Positions 1 to 8,601 of a stretch of DNA of 64,000 nucleotides are shown here, in pieces. The position numbers and the translations under genes were made by a program. This stretch comes from JACKFB01 sp041389525. Its GTDB lineage: Bacteria; Myxococcota_A; UBA9042; PHBI01; JACKFB01. Every line of letters starts with the position of its first letter. Positions within the stretch are counted from its first letter, which is position 1. The stretch lies in NCBI GenBank assembly GCA_041389525.1, contig JAWKRR010000015.1:51009-115008 (forward strand), read 5' to 3'. The notes under the pieces are model-generated. The model saw only the letters and a list, made by a program, of their open reading frames with translations. It was not told the origin of the DNA and did no database searches.

Positions 1-434
1 GCTTGGACTGGCGGGTTGCAGCCGGTGCCGGTGTCGCCTGAGCACGCCCGCACCTGGGGGATCGGGTAGAGGTAGTCCTCAGCGGCCGCGTTGGTGTCGC
101 GGTGGTCGTACTGGCACCAGTAGTTCTCGATGGTTCCGGTGAGGACCTCTTTGGCGACCAGCAGCCGGGACTTCTCGTAGGTGCCCATCGGGAGGGCGGG
201 GGAGAGGACGGAGGGCTCCTCGCAGAGCGGAGAGATGAACTCGGCCGAGGGCGTCGACGCGGTGCCGGCCTCGTATTCCATGCTCCCCGACGTATCGAGG
301 AGGATGAGCACCATCGGCTTGACGGTGCTCGCGGGATCGAGCTGCGCGAGGGCCTCGCCGCCGAGCCCCGCGGTGGATAGTGCGAGCGCGCAGAGCGCCG
401 CCGCGTGCGCGCCCCTCGGTGCGCGCCCGACCAT
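1..434 (-). CDS. PilY1-like protein with VWA domain, N-terminal part (cut by window edge)
   Basis: Reading the minus strand from the ATG at 434 gives an open frame to the window edge. The first ~30 residues form a signal peptide (basic start, Ala/Leu core, ending near ALAQ). A VWA/MIDAS strand follows at about residues 41-52 (VLILLDTSGSM), the metal-binding DxSGS motif of von Willebrand A domains. Several Cys follow. The position directly after pilX in a fimT-pilV-pilW-pilX series is where pilY1 usually sits, so this is most likely the pilus-tip/adhesin protein PilY1, exported by Sec. PilY1 is known to cap or prime type IV pili together with minor pilins. The beta-propeller C-terminus that would prove it lies outside the window, so another VWA surface protein is possible. 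A GGGG stretch upstream may be the ribosome site. Confidence 0.7.
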   Translation of the reverse strand, partial: MVGRAPRGAHAAALCALALSTAGLGGEALAQLDPASTVKPMVLILLDTSGSMEYEAGTASTPSAEFISPLCEEPSVLSPALPMGTYEKSRLLVAKEVLTGTIENYWCQYDHRDTNAAAEDYLYPIPQVRACSGDTGTGCNPPVQ

Positions 435-496
435 GAAGCGATGCCCCCATCGCTCAGCCGCGGCGCGTAGGCCCGGCGGTCGTGACTTGGCCCGTA

Positions 497-1165
497 TCAT
501 GTTCCCGCCTGTCGTCCGATCGTTCCGGTCGCCTGGTCACACGTCAGCGGTCCCACAAAGGTGGTCGCCCGCACTCGCTGCCACACCTCGAACGCTGCCT
601 CCTCGCCTGCATCGGCGAAGGTCTGGCCGACGCGCCCCTCGGCGTCGAGTCGATACTTGAAGCGGCATCGCGCTCCCTTGCCGCCGATGCTGTAGCCCAC
701 CAGCGGCTGGCGCATCCCTGTCGGCGCGACGTTCACGCGCATCTCGTAGGGAGCGACGCCCGGGCTCCCGTACGCCGTGGCCGCGGCCAGGGACTCCGAG
801 CCCTCGAAGCCGAAGCTCCCGCTGGCGGTCAGGTCAAACCAGTCGGTGTCCGGGACCATGTGGTCGGAGCTCCAGACCGCTTTGCCCGCCGACGTAATCG
901 ACTCGTCGACCGACGCCACGAAGGTGTCCGCCCCGAGCGAGCTCGCGAACGCCAGCGCCGTGAACGCGCCGCCTTCGGTGACCCGAAACGCGCTCGCTCC
1001 GCGCCGCGTGTTGCCCGCGTACCCGAGCGCTGAGGACACCGACTGCACGGCGACGAACGCCACGCTGGTCAGCGCCAGCAGCACCATGAGCGCGATAATC
1101 AGCAAGGAACCCCGCTCGTTTTTGAGCGCGCGGCTGAACCGGAAGCTACGTCGAAGACCGCGCAT
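497..1165 (-). CDS. PilX-like minor pilin / type IV pilus assembly protein
   Basis: Predicted 222 aa. After a short basic N-terminus the protein has the PilX_N-type hydrophobic segment (residues ~20-40, RGSLLIIALMVLLALTSVAF), which lacks the GFTLxE cleavage box of its neighbours; this is usual for PilX. The rest is a hydrophilic periplasmic domain. The start is set at the ATG at 1165, which overlaps the pilW stop (TGATG) and has GGAGG 5 nt upstream; a GTG lies one codon earlier. PilX is known as a component of the minor-pilin tip complex that primes pilus assembly. Gene order and overlaps support membership of the same operon; sequence identity of the C-terminal half is not diagnostic by eye. 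Confidence 0.78.
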   Translation of the reverse strand: MRGLRRSFRFSRALKNERGSLLIIALMVLLALTSVAFVAVQSVSSALGYAGNTRRGASAFRVTEGGAFTALAFASSLGADTFVASVDESITSAGKAVWSSDHMVPDTDWFDLTASGSFGFEGSESLAAATAYGSPGVAPYEMRVNVAPTGMRQPLVGYSIGGKGARCRFKYRLDAEGRVGQTFADAGEEAAFEVWQRVRATTFVGPLTCDQATGTIGRQAGT

Positions 1166-2355
1166 CACTGCCTCCGCGCCTGGATACTGGTGAGCGCCGT
1201 CATGATCCCGACCTCGAACACCCGGGCCGATCCGGGCGCGTTCTCATCCAACTCGAAGGCGCGCAGAGGCTCATCGACGTCGCCGCGAGGCGCGAAGGGC
1301 ACGGACTCATCCTCAAATGGGGTCCGCGCCGACACCTTCACCGTCATCGAACGCAGCAGATGGCTCGCGTTGGTCGCGGTGGTGTCCAGCGTGCGTCCCG
1401 ACGCCTCAAGGTCGGCGAGCGTCGCGAAGCACTGAATCTGCACCGGCACCTGCTGCATGGTGCCCGGGTCCGGCGCGGTCACGTTGAGGCAAAAGTCATA
1501 GACCTGCAGGTCCACGATGTTCTCCGCCAGGATCAGCGCTGAGCCGTCAACCACGGCCCCCGTGGGGTCCAGGTCCTCCCGGACCAAGTCGTACTTCAGG
1601 CTGCTGGTGTCGCGGCGGACGTCATTGACCAAGCGGTATCGCCGATAGCCGATGACCGAGATCTCGCTGCCGCTGCCAAACCCGCCGACGGTCGCCACGG
1701 CGTTATTGAGGGTGACGGTCTGCAGCACGTCGGCGCCGCCGCCATTCCACGTGGCAGACGCGATCTCGATGATCTCTTCGCGGCGCGCGACGCCGTACCC
1801 CTCGATGCGCAGCATTCGGTTTGGCTGGAAGATGCGATTGAAATCATCTTCATCGCCGTCGCCACCCGCGGAGCGAGGCGTCGGGTCCCACTCGATCTGA
1901 ACGTTGGTACCGTTGATGTCTTGGGCCGTGTAGGTGCGCTGGCTCCAGAAGTCGCCGAGAATTCGGATCTGCTGCGGGGCGATGTTCGCGTTCGGGGTGG
2001 GCAGCGCCACCGGCGTGTCGGGATCTGTCGCGACCATGACGGCGGTGAGCGTCTGCCCCGCGGGCGGCACCACCCACGCCTCGATGGCGGATTGGACGGG
2101 CGAATTGAAGCCGGCGCTGCGGAGGTCGGCGCGGATCTGGCGACCCGCGGTGCGGAGCTGGCCCAGAGCGTCCAACGTCTGATTCTGTACGCGATAGCCG
2201 CGCGTGCTCTGCGAGTACATCAGGTAGATGCCGGCGGACACGATGGTGCCGACGAGCACCGCGATCATGAGCTCCAACAGCGTGAAGCCGCGCGGGCCGC
2301 GCGCAGAGCGACCTGAGTTCGACGATGGTGAGGCCCCGCGGGGCGCATCGGACAT
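1165..2355 (-). CDS. PilW-like prepilin
   Basis: A prepilin with a peptidase site RGFTLLELMIAVL about 20 residues from the start: Gly before Phe, Glu at mature position 5, then a hydrophobic helix. The ~370-residue C-terminal domain is long, typical of PilW among minor pilins. Two starts are possible. The ATG at 2355 has GAGG 6 nt upstream; the ATG at 2367 overlaps the pilV stop as ATGA but has no visible ribosome site. I chose 2355 with modest confidence. The gene overlaps pilX at its 3' end. It is processed by PilD and acts at the inner membrane/pilus tip as part of the minor-pilin complex, by family analogy. Confidence 0.82.
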   Translation of the reverse strand: MSDAPRGASPSSNSGRSARGPRGFTLLELMIAVLVGTIVSAGIYLMYSQSTRGYRVQNQTLDALGQLRTAGRQIRADLRSAGFNSPVQSAIEAWVVPPAGQTLTAVMVATDPDTPVALPTPNANIAPQQIRILGDFWSQRTYTAQDINGTNVQIEWDPTPRSAGGDGDEDDFNRIFQPNRMLRIEGYGVARREEIIEIASATWNGGGADVLQTVTLNNAVATVGGFGSGSEISVIGYRRYRLVNDVRRDTSSLKYDLVREDLDPTGAVVDGSALILAENIVDLQVYDFCLNVTAPDPGTMQQVPVQIQCFATLADLEASGRTLDTTATNASHLLRSMTVKVSARTPFEDESVPFAPRGDVDEPLRAFELDENAPGSARVFEVGIMTALTSIQARRQ

Positions 2356-2363
2356 GTGCAGCC

Positions 2364-3032
2364 TCATCGCAGGAACGTGTTGACGGAGAGATTGGTGGTC
2401 AGGCTCACCGAGCGGAGCTCGCCCAGCGCGCCCGAAGCGAGCTGAGCGCAATCGAGGAAGGTCTCGAGGTTCGCGGTCTCCAGAGGCCAGACCACCTCGA
2501 CCTCAGCCCGCATCGAGCGATTCGCGATGAGCCAGGTGAGTCGATAGTGCAGGCAGAAAGGCTGCTCGAGCTCTTCACTACCCGCGGTCAGCATCGCCGC
2601 GCGGATACCCGTATTGAACGCGCCGTTCTGGTCGCCGACGACGCTGACCCGGCGATCCGTGCCCGTCCCGACGTCGCCGATGATCCACGCCGGTGCACCA
2701 GCGATCTCGCCGCCGATGGTCTGACCACCGGCTACCGCCGCCGGACCCGCGGGCAAGCCCGCGAGGTGAGGAAAGACGCCGCCATCGGCGAGACCGCCGC
2801 CGGGCTCATCGGTCCAAGCCGAAAACTCAAGCCTCAGTTGCTCGAGGAAGTTCTCTGCCAGGTTCGTCGCCTCGATGATTCGGCGGGTGTTCGACAGCCC
2901 GCGGAGGGTCGCGACCTGCATCCCGAAGAGCGCCACAAACCCAAGGGTCGAGACGATGACGACGATCAGCACCTCAACCAGCGTGAATCCGCCAGTGCCC
3001 GCGCCTGACCGGCTGTGGAAGCGACGCCCCAT
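2364..3032 (-). CDS. PilV-like prepilin
   Basis: Predicted 222 aa with a class-III signal: short basic leader, then GGFTLVEVLIVVIVSTLGF (Glu at +5), followed by a soluble domain. The first helix ends in a region like PilV/PilE (LAENFLEQLR). The start is at the ATG at 3032, which overlaps the fimT-like stop (TGATG) and has GGGAGG 6 nt upstream; a GTG at 3035 is the alternative. Likely role: minor pilin incorporated at the type IV pilus tip. It is the second gene of a five-gene run (fimT-pilV-pilW-pilX-pilY1) in which each gene overlaps or abuts the next. Confidence 0.82.
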   Translation of the reverse strand: MGRRFHSRSGAGTGGFTLVEVLIVVIVSTLGFVALFGMQVATLRGLSNTRRIIEATNLAENFLEQLRLEFSAWTDEPGGGLADGGVFPHLAGLPAGPAAVAGGQTIGGEIAGAPAWIIGDVGTGTDRRVSVVGDQNGAFNTGIRAAMLTAGSEELEQPFCLHYRLTWLIANRSMRAEVEVVWPLETANLETFLDCAQLASGALGELRSVSLTTNLSVNTFLR

Positions 3033-3676
3033 CACGTGCCTCCCTCGCCGGCCGCGCTGCGTACGTCCTCTCCGAACGTGAATCGCACGTTGCCGCTGAA
3101 GGGAATGATGACGTTGTGCGGGATGGTGGCGGCGGTGGCCTCCACGTACTGGCGCAGCACGATGACGGCGTCGCCGGCCGCGTAGGCCGTGCCATCGTCT
3201 GCATCAGGTGCGACGGGGAGGTTGGTGGACGCGTCGACGGTCCGACCGTCCGGCGTGAAGCAGAGCACCACGGCCGACGCGGGCACGATCTCCTCGATAC
3301 GCACCTGCACCACGGCGGCCTCATCGGTCTCCGCGGGGATCAGGTCATCGAGGTTGAAGGTCCGGAGCGCCGGCCCGGTGATGTCGATGGAGCCGCAGTC
3401 CGGACCCGCTCCCTGGAACAGGGTCAGCGTGCCGGCCGCGGTGCCGTCGGTCGGCACTATTTGCAGGCCGAACGCTGCGAAGGTCGTGGCGGCGCGGCTC
3501 CGACCGAGGTCCGCCATGCCGATGACACGCTGGGTCGCGTCGACGAGCGGTTGGTGGTCCGCCTTGGAGAGCACACGCGGCAACGCCACGGTGACCAGGA
3601 TTCCGATCACCAAGACCACGACCATCAACTCGATAAGAGTGAAGCCGCGTCTGCTGCTTTTTGAGTTCAGGCTCAC
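3032..3676 (-). CDS. FimT/GspH-like pseudopilin (first gene of minor-pilin operon)
   Basis: Predicted 214 aa with the prepilin motif RRGFTLIELMVVVLVIGILVT from about residue 9, matching FimT/FimU/GspH. The mature part has two Cys (GPDC, VLCF) that could form the disulfide common in minor pilins. I place the start at the GTG at 3676 because GGAG lies 6 nt upstream and the leader then has the normal short length; the open frame extends to 3934, but that would give an implausible ~90-residue leader. The 230-nt gap to lysA suggests a separate promoter. It overlaps pilV by one base. Confidence 0.8.
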   Translation of the reverse strand: MSLNSKSSRRGFTLIELMVVVLVIGILVTVALPRVLSKADHQPLVDATQRVIGMADLGRSRAATTFAAFGLQIVPTDGTAAGTLTLFQGAGPDCGSIDITGPALRTFNLDDLIPAETDEAAVVQVRIEEIVPASAVVLCFTPDGRTVDASTNLPVAPDADDGTAYAAGDAVIVLRQYVEATAATIPHNVIIPFSGNVRFTFGEDVRSAAGEGGT

Positions 3677-3905
3677 GCCGTACTCCGTGTGCAAGAATCG
3701 TGCAATGCCCGCGGCCGCCGCCCCGCCCCCCGGCGCCGGTGGCGACGCTCCAGCGTCCGCGCGGCTCTGCCCGCGCGATCGGAAGGCGCCGCCCCGTGGA
3801 CCTCTGCGTGGTGGCTCCGCATAATTTGCATAGCCCTCGAACGTATTTCCCGGCCAACTCGACGCGTGGCAGGGTCCCGCGACCCCGCCGACCGCACGTC
3901 TTAGT

Positions 3906-5162
3906 CTAGACGTCCATATCGGCCATCGTCTCACCTTTCATGAGATCGTCGAGTGTTTCACGGGTCCTGACGACGGTGTACTTGTCACCGTCCACGAGGA
4001 CCTCGGCGGCCCGCGGACGGCTGTTGTACTGGCTCGACATGACGAATCCGTAGGCACCCACGCTGCGCATCGCGAGCAGCGATCCGTCGGTTACATCAGG
4101 GAACGCGCGGTCGCGCGCGAAGAAGTCTCCGGTCTCGCAGATCGGGCCGACGATGTCCGCCGCGCTGCCCGCCGGCCCGCTCGGCGCCACCGTCTCGATC
4201 TGGTGGTGCGCGCCATAAAGGGCCGGCCGGATCGCGTCGTTCATGGCGGCGTCGACGACGACGAAGCGCTTGCCAGCGTTGTGCTTGGTCAGCAGCACCT
4301 TCATCAGCAGGACGCCTGCGTTGCCCGCGATGACCCGCCCGGGCTCGAGCACGATGCGCAACGGGCGGGAGCCCAGCTCGCGGAGGAGGTGCTGGGCATA
4401 GTCTGCAGGGGAGGGCGGTTCCTCATCGTTGTAGCGAATGCCAAGGCCGCCGCCGAGGTCGAGGTGTTCGATGGCGATGCCGTCGCTCGCCAACGCATCG
4501 ACCAGCGCAAGGATCCGCCGCAACGCCTCCACGATGGGCGCCAGGTCCTGGAGCTGGCTTCCGATGTGGCAGTCCACGCCGACCACCCGCAGGCCGGGCA
4601 GGGATGCCGCGAGCCGGTACGCCTCGCGCGCGTCCGCCATCGCGATGCCGAACTTGCTCGAGCGCAGGCCCGTCGAGATGTAGGGGTGCGTGCCGGCGTC
4701 CACGTCTGGATTGATGCGCAGAGACACGGGCGCGACGCAACCAGACTCTCGGGCGACGGCGTCGATAGTCCTTAGCTCTTCTATGCTTTCGGCATTGATG
4801 CAGTGCACTCCGACCGCGAGCGCGCGGGCCAACTCATCGGGGCGCTTCCCGACGCCCGAGAACACGATGCGGCTGGGCTCGCCCCCGGCCCGCAGCACGC
4901 GCTCAAGCTCGCCGACGCTGACGATGTCGAAACCGCTCCCAAGGCGGGCCAACACATTGAGCACGCCGAGATTGCTGTTGGCTTTGACCGCGAAGCAGAT
5001 CAGGTGAGGCACGCTGGTCCAAGCGGCGTCAAAGACCTGGTAGTGCCGGGTCAGCGTGGCGCGGCTGTAGACGTAGGTCGGCGTCCCCACCTCGCGGGCG
5101 ATGCGCGCCAGCGGGACGTCTTCGCACCAAAGCTCGCCATCGCGCCGTTGGAAGTGGTCCAT
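3906..5162 (-). CDS. lysA: Diaminopimelate decarboxylase
   Basis: 418 aa, the usual length. It converts meso-diaminopimelate to L-lysine (last step of lysine synthesis) with PLP in the cytoplasm. Visible family features: the PLP lysine in FAVKANSN (Lys60), HIGSQ near residue 200, the glycine-rich phosphate loop GGGLGI near 240, EPGR near 277, and the active-site Cys/Glu segment ICETGDFF near 345. It is a fold-type III decarboxylase; the DAP-specific Cys and CETGD argue for LysA over ornithine or arginine decarboxylases. The ATG at 5162 is the natural start but has no strong Shine-Dalgarno sequence. The 158 nt upstream to argH resemble the hemA leader (see findings). The GroES-like meso-DAP chemistry fits the mpl gene in this window. 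Confidence 0.95.
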   Translation of the reverse strand: MDHFQRRDGELWCEDVPLARIAREVGTPTYVYSRATLTRHYQVFDAAWTSVPHLICFAVKANSNLGVLNVLARLGSGFDIVSVGELERVLRAGGEPSRIVFSGVGKRPDELARALAVGVHCINAESIEELRTIDAVARESGCVAPVSLRINPDVDAGTHPYISTGLRSSKFGIAMADAREAYRLAASLPGLRVVGVDCHIGSQLQDLAPIVEALRRILALVDALASDGIAIEHLDLGGGLGIRYNDEEPPSPADYAQHLLRELGSRPLRIVLEPGRVIAGNAGVLLMKVLLTKHNAGKRFVVVDAAMNDAIRPALYGAHHQIETVAPSGPAGSAADIVGPICETGDFFARDRAFPDVTDGSLLAMRSVGAYGFVMSSQYNSRPRAAEVLVDGDKYTVVRTRETLDDLMKGETMADMDV

Positions 5163-5320
5163 GAGGTCAGAGCCTGTGTGGAATTGGGTGGGTGGCGTCG
5201 GCGAGACCGCAGCGTCCTCGCGCGCCCTCGCGCGCCGAAGCTGCGTCGTGATCGTGTGAGGTGTCGAACCGCGCGGCGCGCTCGCGGGCTAGCTCCGCGT
5301 GGCCGCTTCCATCGCGACGC
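5163..5320 (-). promoter_or_regulatory. lysA leader resembling the hemA leader
   Basis: This 158-nt gap separates argH from lysA. Read outward from the lysA start (plus strand from 5169), the first ~100 nt align without gaps to the first ~100 nt outward from hemA (reverse strand from 54859) at about 63 of 100 positions by hand count. The best-kept blocks are the start-proximal box TCCACACAGG (lysA sense) and CAGCTTCGG about 65 nt further away. The box ends 10 nt before the lysA ATG. I see no terminator here. It may be a cis-acting RNA or a diverged dispersed repeat. Confidence 0.4.
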
Positions 5321-6796
5321 TCAGTTCTGGGGCGGTGGTAGCGGCGTCCCGGCGTGGAGCGCGCGTTCGATGGCCGAGGGCCCGCCCTCTTCAAGCCGAG
5401 CGCGCAGCTCGCTGAGCTCCTGAGACGCGCGGGCGATCGACTCACGCACCCGGTTGGGCGCGGGTCCGCCAGGGATGTCGCGGCGCGCCAGGCTGCGCGC
5501 GGCGTCCAGGACCTCGAGGGCGTCGTCCCCGAATGAAGGGTGCAGCTCGCGCAGGTCGGCCAGCTCGAGATCTTCGAGGCGGCAGCCGCGCCCGATGCAC
5601 AGGCCCACCGCGGCCCCCACCACGTGGTGCGCCTCGCGAAACGGCACGCCCTGCTCGACGAGGTGGTCGGCGAGGTCCGTCGCCAGCAAGAAGCCGTCGG
5701 TCAGCGCCCCCAGCATGCGGTCGGGGCGCACTCGGGTCGCCTCCAGCAGCGCCGGCAGGATGCCGATGCAGGTCCGCGCGGTCCGGAACGCGTCGATGAT
5801 GGGCTCCTTGTCCTCCTGCATGTCCTTATTATAGGCCAGCGGGAGACCCTTCATCGTGACCAGCAGCGACTGCAGCGCGCCGAAGACCCGCCCCGCCTTC
5901 CCACGCAAGAGCTCGGGGATATCCGGGTTCTTCTTCTGCGGCATGAGGCTAGAGCCCGTGCAAAAGGCGTCGGACAGCTCGATGAAGCCGAACTCCTGGG
6001 AAGCCCAGAGCACCAGCTCCTCGGCGAGCCGGCTGGTGTGGACCATCAGGATCGCGAGCGTGCTCAGGGATTCCAGGGCGGCGTCGCGATCGCTGACCCC
6101 GTCGAGGCTGTTCAGCGTGACGCCCGGCATCTCCAGCTCAGCGGCGACTCGCGAGCGGTCCAGCGGCAGCGGCGACGCGGCCAGCGCCCCCGAGCCCAGC
6201 GGGGACACCGCGGCGCGGCGCCTCGCGTCCAGTAGCCGATCCATGTCGCGCAGATACATCGCGGCGTAGGCCATCAGGTGGTGGCCGAAGGTGATGGGCT
6301 GCGCCCGCTGCAGGTGCGTGTATCCCGGCATCGGCACTTCGCAGTGCAGCATTGCCAACTCGAGCAGCGCATCGACCGTCGCGCCCAGCTCCTCGCCGAG
6401 CGCGGTGAGCTCGCGACGCAACCACAGCCTCAGATCGAGCGCGACCTGATCGTTGCGACTGCGCCCGGTGTGCAGCCGCCCGGCCGTCGGCCCTATCGCA
6501 TCTGCGAGGGCGCCTTCGACATTCATGTGCACGTCTTCGCGCGCGACGGTGAACTCGAATCGACCGGCTCGGATCTCGGCCGCGATGTCGACGAGGCCCG
6601 CCTCGATCATCGTGTGCTCTTCAGCGGCCAGCAGCCCCTGAGCGCGCAGCATTCGCGCGTGAGCGATCGAACCCGCGATGTCTTCGAGCGCCAGCACCTG
6701 GTCGAACGACACGGAGGCGTTCATCGCCTCCACCGCGGCGTGCGTCGATTCCGTGAAACGCCCGCCCCACGCCTTGCCCTTTTCGCCACCGCTCAT
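5321..6796 (-). CDS. argH: Argininosuccinate lyase
   Basis: 491 aa. It catalyses the last step of arginine synthesis (argininosuccinate to arginine plus fumarate) as a cytoplasmic homotetramer. Seen: the N-terminal KAWGGRF, the TGRSRNDQVALDLRLW block, TH in GYTHLQRAQP (catalytic His region), and the fumarase/lyase superfamily signature GSSLMPQKKNPD near residue 282 (catalytic Ser). The C-terminus carries ~25 residues beyond the usual ~460, ending in a Pro-rich tail. It starts 4 nt after the upstream barrel gene ends; no clear ribosome site, so it is probably translationally coupled. Co-directional with lysA, although the gap between them is large. Confidence 0.95.
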   Translation of the reverse strand: MSGGEKGKAWGGRFTESTHAAVEAMNASVSFDQVLALEDIAGSIAHARMLRAQGLLAAEEHTMIEAGLVDIAAEIRAGRFEFTVAREDVHMNVEGALADAIGPTAGRLHTGRSRNDQVALDLRLWLRRELTALGEELGATVDALLELAMLHCEVPMPGYTHLQRAQPITFGHHLMAYAAMYLRDMDRLLDARRRAAVSPLGSGALAASPLPLDRSRVAAELEMPGVTLNSLDGVSDRDAALESLSTLAILMVHTSRLAEELVLWASQEFGFIELSDAFCTGSSLMPQKKNPDIPELLRGKAGRVFGALQSLLVTMKGLPLAYNKDMQEDKEPIIDAFRTARTCIGILPALLEATRVRPDRMLGALTDGFLLATDLADHLVEQGVPFREAHHVVGAAVGLCIGRGCRLEDLELADLRELHPSFGDDALEVLDAARSLARRDIPGGPAPNRVRESIARASQELSELRARLEEGGPSAIERALHAGTPLPPPQN

Positions 6797-6800
6797 GGGC

Positions 6801-8570
6801 TTAGAACTGCATCGTCAGGCGCGTCTGCACAGTGAACGCGAACTTCGCCGCGCGGACGCGGTCACCGTTCTGGTCCAGCAGATCGAAGGCCTTGCCGGGG
6901 AAGAGGAAGCCGCTCTCGATGTCGAGGTTGAACTTGCCCTTCTCCTCGTAGAACAGACGGAGGTCGGCCTCCACGCCCAGGTGGCGCTTGTTGCCAGGGG
7001 TCCCCTCGGGGGCGAGCGCCTCGGCGACCAGGATGTCGAGCCGCGCGCCCAGGGCCTCCTCGACCGAGTCGAACACGTCGTAGGAGACGTAGGGCTTGAA
7101 GTAGACCGTGTTGGTCACGGCGCCGATGACCTCGCGGAAGAGCAACAGATCGATGTGGTAGTCGCGGTCGAACTTGAAGCCGGTGACCCGGCGGTTCGGC
7201 GAGCCGTCCTGTTCGGCCAGCACTGGGCGATCGTTGACTCCGAAGCCCTCCGCGGAGTCCCCGGTGGCTAGGCCCGCATCAAGCCCGGCCGAGATCTGAC
7301 CGCGCTGGTACTCAAGCTCCATCGCGACGCCGAACTGTCGGATCTTGCGCCCCGAGTCATCGGTCGACGCGTCGTCGCTCACGTTGCCGATCTCGCCGAT
7401 GAGTCCGGCCGCCTCCAGCTCGAAGCTGATGCCGCTGGTGTAGTTGAACCGCTTCTCAAAGCGCAGCCACAGGTCGGGCACGACGACCCACGCGTCGCGC
7501 GGGACCAGCGACAACCCAGGCTGGGTCTTGTTGCCGCCGTAGTTCAGATACTCATTGTACGACTCCAGCGAGAGGTCGAGCTTCTGCATCCGGAACACCG
7601 TGTACAGACCCCAATCGAACGCCGGCTTGAAGTTCTCGCGGAGGTCGATCTGCCGCTTCGCCTTCTCCGTCTCGCTCAGCGGCCGCTGGAAGATCGCCAG
7701 CACCCACTGCTTCACGTCGTCAGCCTGCCCGAGATCCTTAGCCTGGCCGAAGAAGTTGCCTGGATCTTCGGTGGTCGCTCCCGAGTACGCGAAGTCCCAC
7801 ATCGGCGCGATGTAGACCCCGTAGATCTTGAGCAGCAGCATCGCGCGGTCCACGTAGTCGCCGTAGTCGGCGTCGATGCCCTGGCCGCCGTTCGCCAGCA
7901 TCCCCAGGCCCCAGTGCGATGACATGCGGCCAAGGCGCAGCATGAAGGCGGGCTGCCACTCAGCGTAGGCTTCCTTTACACGGATGCCGTCGCGAAAGCT
8001 GTTCACCCCAGACTGCGGCGGCGCCTGGCTGGAGGTGAACGCCGACAGGGGCACGTCCGGCCGAGAGAGGTTGCCGTCGAAGTCGGGCGTCGACCCGAGC
8101 ACGAGGTTGTCCAGCACGTCGAAGGTCGCCGCGATCCGGATCGAGGGAGAGATGTGGAACTTGGGCTGGTACCGGAAGCGGATGTTGGCACCCGCGATCG
8201 TCTTGGCGCCGTTGGCATTCACCTGATCGGCGAACGGAGTGTCCGGATCGTTGTTGATGACGTTCTCATTGAGCGGCGCCGGGATCGAGCTGGTCCGCTG
8301 CGAGCGATCGTCCGGATTCACCGTGCCCAAATGGCCGCGCCAGAACAGATCGCCGCGGAAGCGGAAATAACCGTGGTGCTCGAGCCGCGGATAGCTCGGG
8401 GGACGCTCGGCCTGCTTGTCGGCCCATCCACCTAATGAGGAGTCCTTCCCGGCCTCCTCAATCAGCTTCTCTAGCTCGTCGTCCACCTCGTCGGCGCCTG
8501 CGGGGCCTGCGGCGAGAGGGGCTGCGAGCGCGAGAATCAGGGCGAGTGAAATCGGGCCGACACGTCGCAT
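6801..8570 (-). CDS. Outer-membrane beta-barrel protein, possibly TIGR04551 family (paralogue of 33081-35078)
   Basis: 589 aa with a Sec signal peptide (MRRVGPISLALILALAAP...AGA). The mature part alternates short amphipathic strands rich in Tyr, Phe, Trp and Asp/Asn turns and ends in Phe (RLTMQF), a typical outer-membrane C-terminal signal. It resembles the 33081-35078 product in the segment HIDLLLFREVIGAVTN...YFKPYVSYDVFDS. Both look like the large myxobacterial barrel family I know as TIGR04551; the family name is from memory. Function unknown; porin-like or surface scaffold is a guess. Start ATG 8570 chosen over an upstream in-frame GTG at 8615, because AAGGAG lies 6 nt before it and it begins the signal peptide. 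Confidence 0.75.
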   Translation of the reverse strand: MRRVGPISLALILALAAPLAAGPAGADEVDDELEKLIEEAGKDSSLGGWADKQAERPPSYPRLEHHGYFRFRGDLFWRGHLGTVNPDDRSQRTSSIPAPLNENVINNDPDTPFADQVNANGAKTIAGANIRFRYQPKFHISPSIRIAATFDVLDNLVLGSTPDFDGNLSRPDVPLSAFTSSQAPPQSGVNSFRDGIRVKEAYAEWQPAFMLRLGRMSSHWGLGMLANGGQGIDADYGDYVDRAMLLLKIYGVYIAPMWDFAYSGATTEDPGNFFGQAKDLGQADDVKQWVLAIFQRPLSETEKAKRQIDLRENFKPAFDWGLYTVFRMQKLDLSLESYNEYLNYGGNKTQPGLSLVPRDAWVVVPDLWLRFEKRFNYTSGISFELEAAGLIGEIGNVSDDASTDDSGRKIRQFGVAMELEYQRGQISAGLDAGLATGDSAEGFGVNDRPVLAEQDGSPNRRVTGFKFDRDYHIDLLLFREVIGAVTNTVYFKPYVSYDVFDSVEEALGARLDILVAEALAPEGTPGNKRHLGVEADLRLFYEEKGKFNLDIESGFLFPGKAFDLLDQNGDRVRAAKFAFTVQTRLTMQF

Positions 8571-8601
8571 CAACTGCTCCTTAGCCACCTGGGGGCAAGG
8601 C

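Noticed and set aside
3690..3705. A sigma54-like element (TTGCAC-N5-TTGCA) upstream of the fimT-like gene
   Set aside because: The -24 GG is missing its first G, and the implied transcript would start inside or after the GGAG ribosome site used for the GTG at 3676.
3677..3934. Longer N-terminus for the FimT-like protein from 3934
   Set aside because: It would place ~90 low-complexity residues before the prepilin cleavage site, while the GTG at 3676 has an ideal ribosome site and gives a normal short leader.
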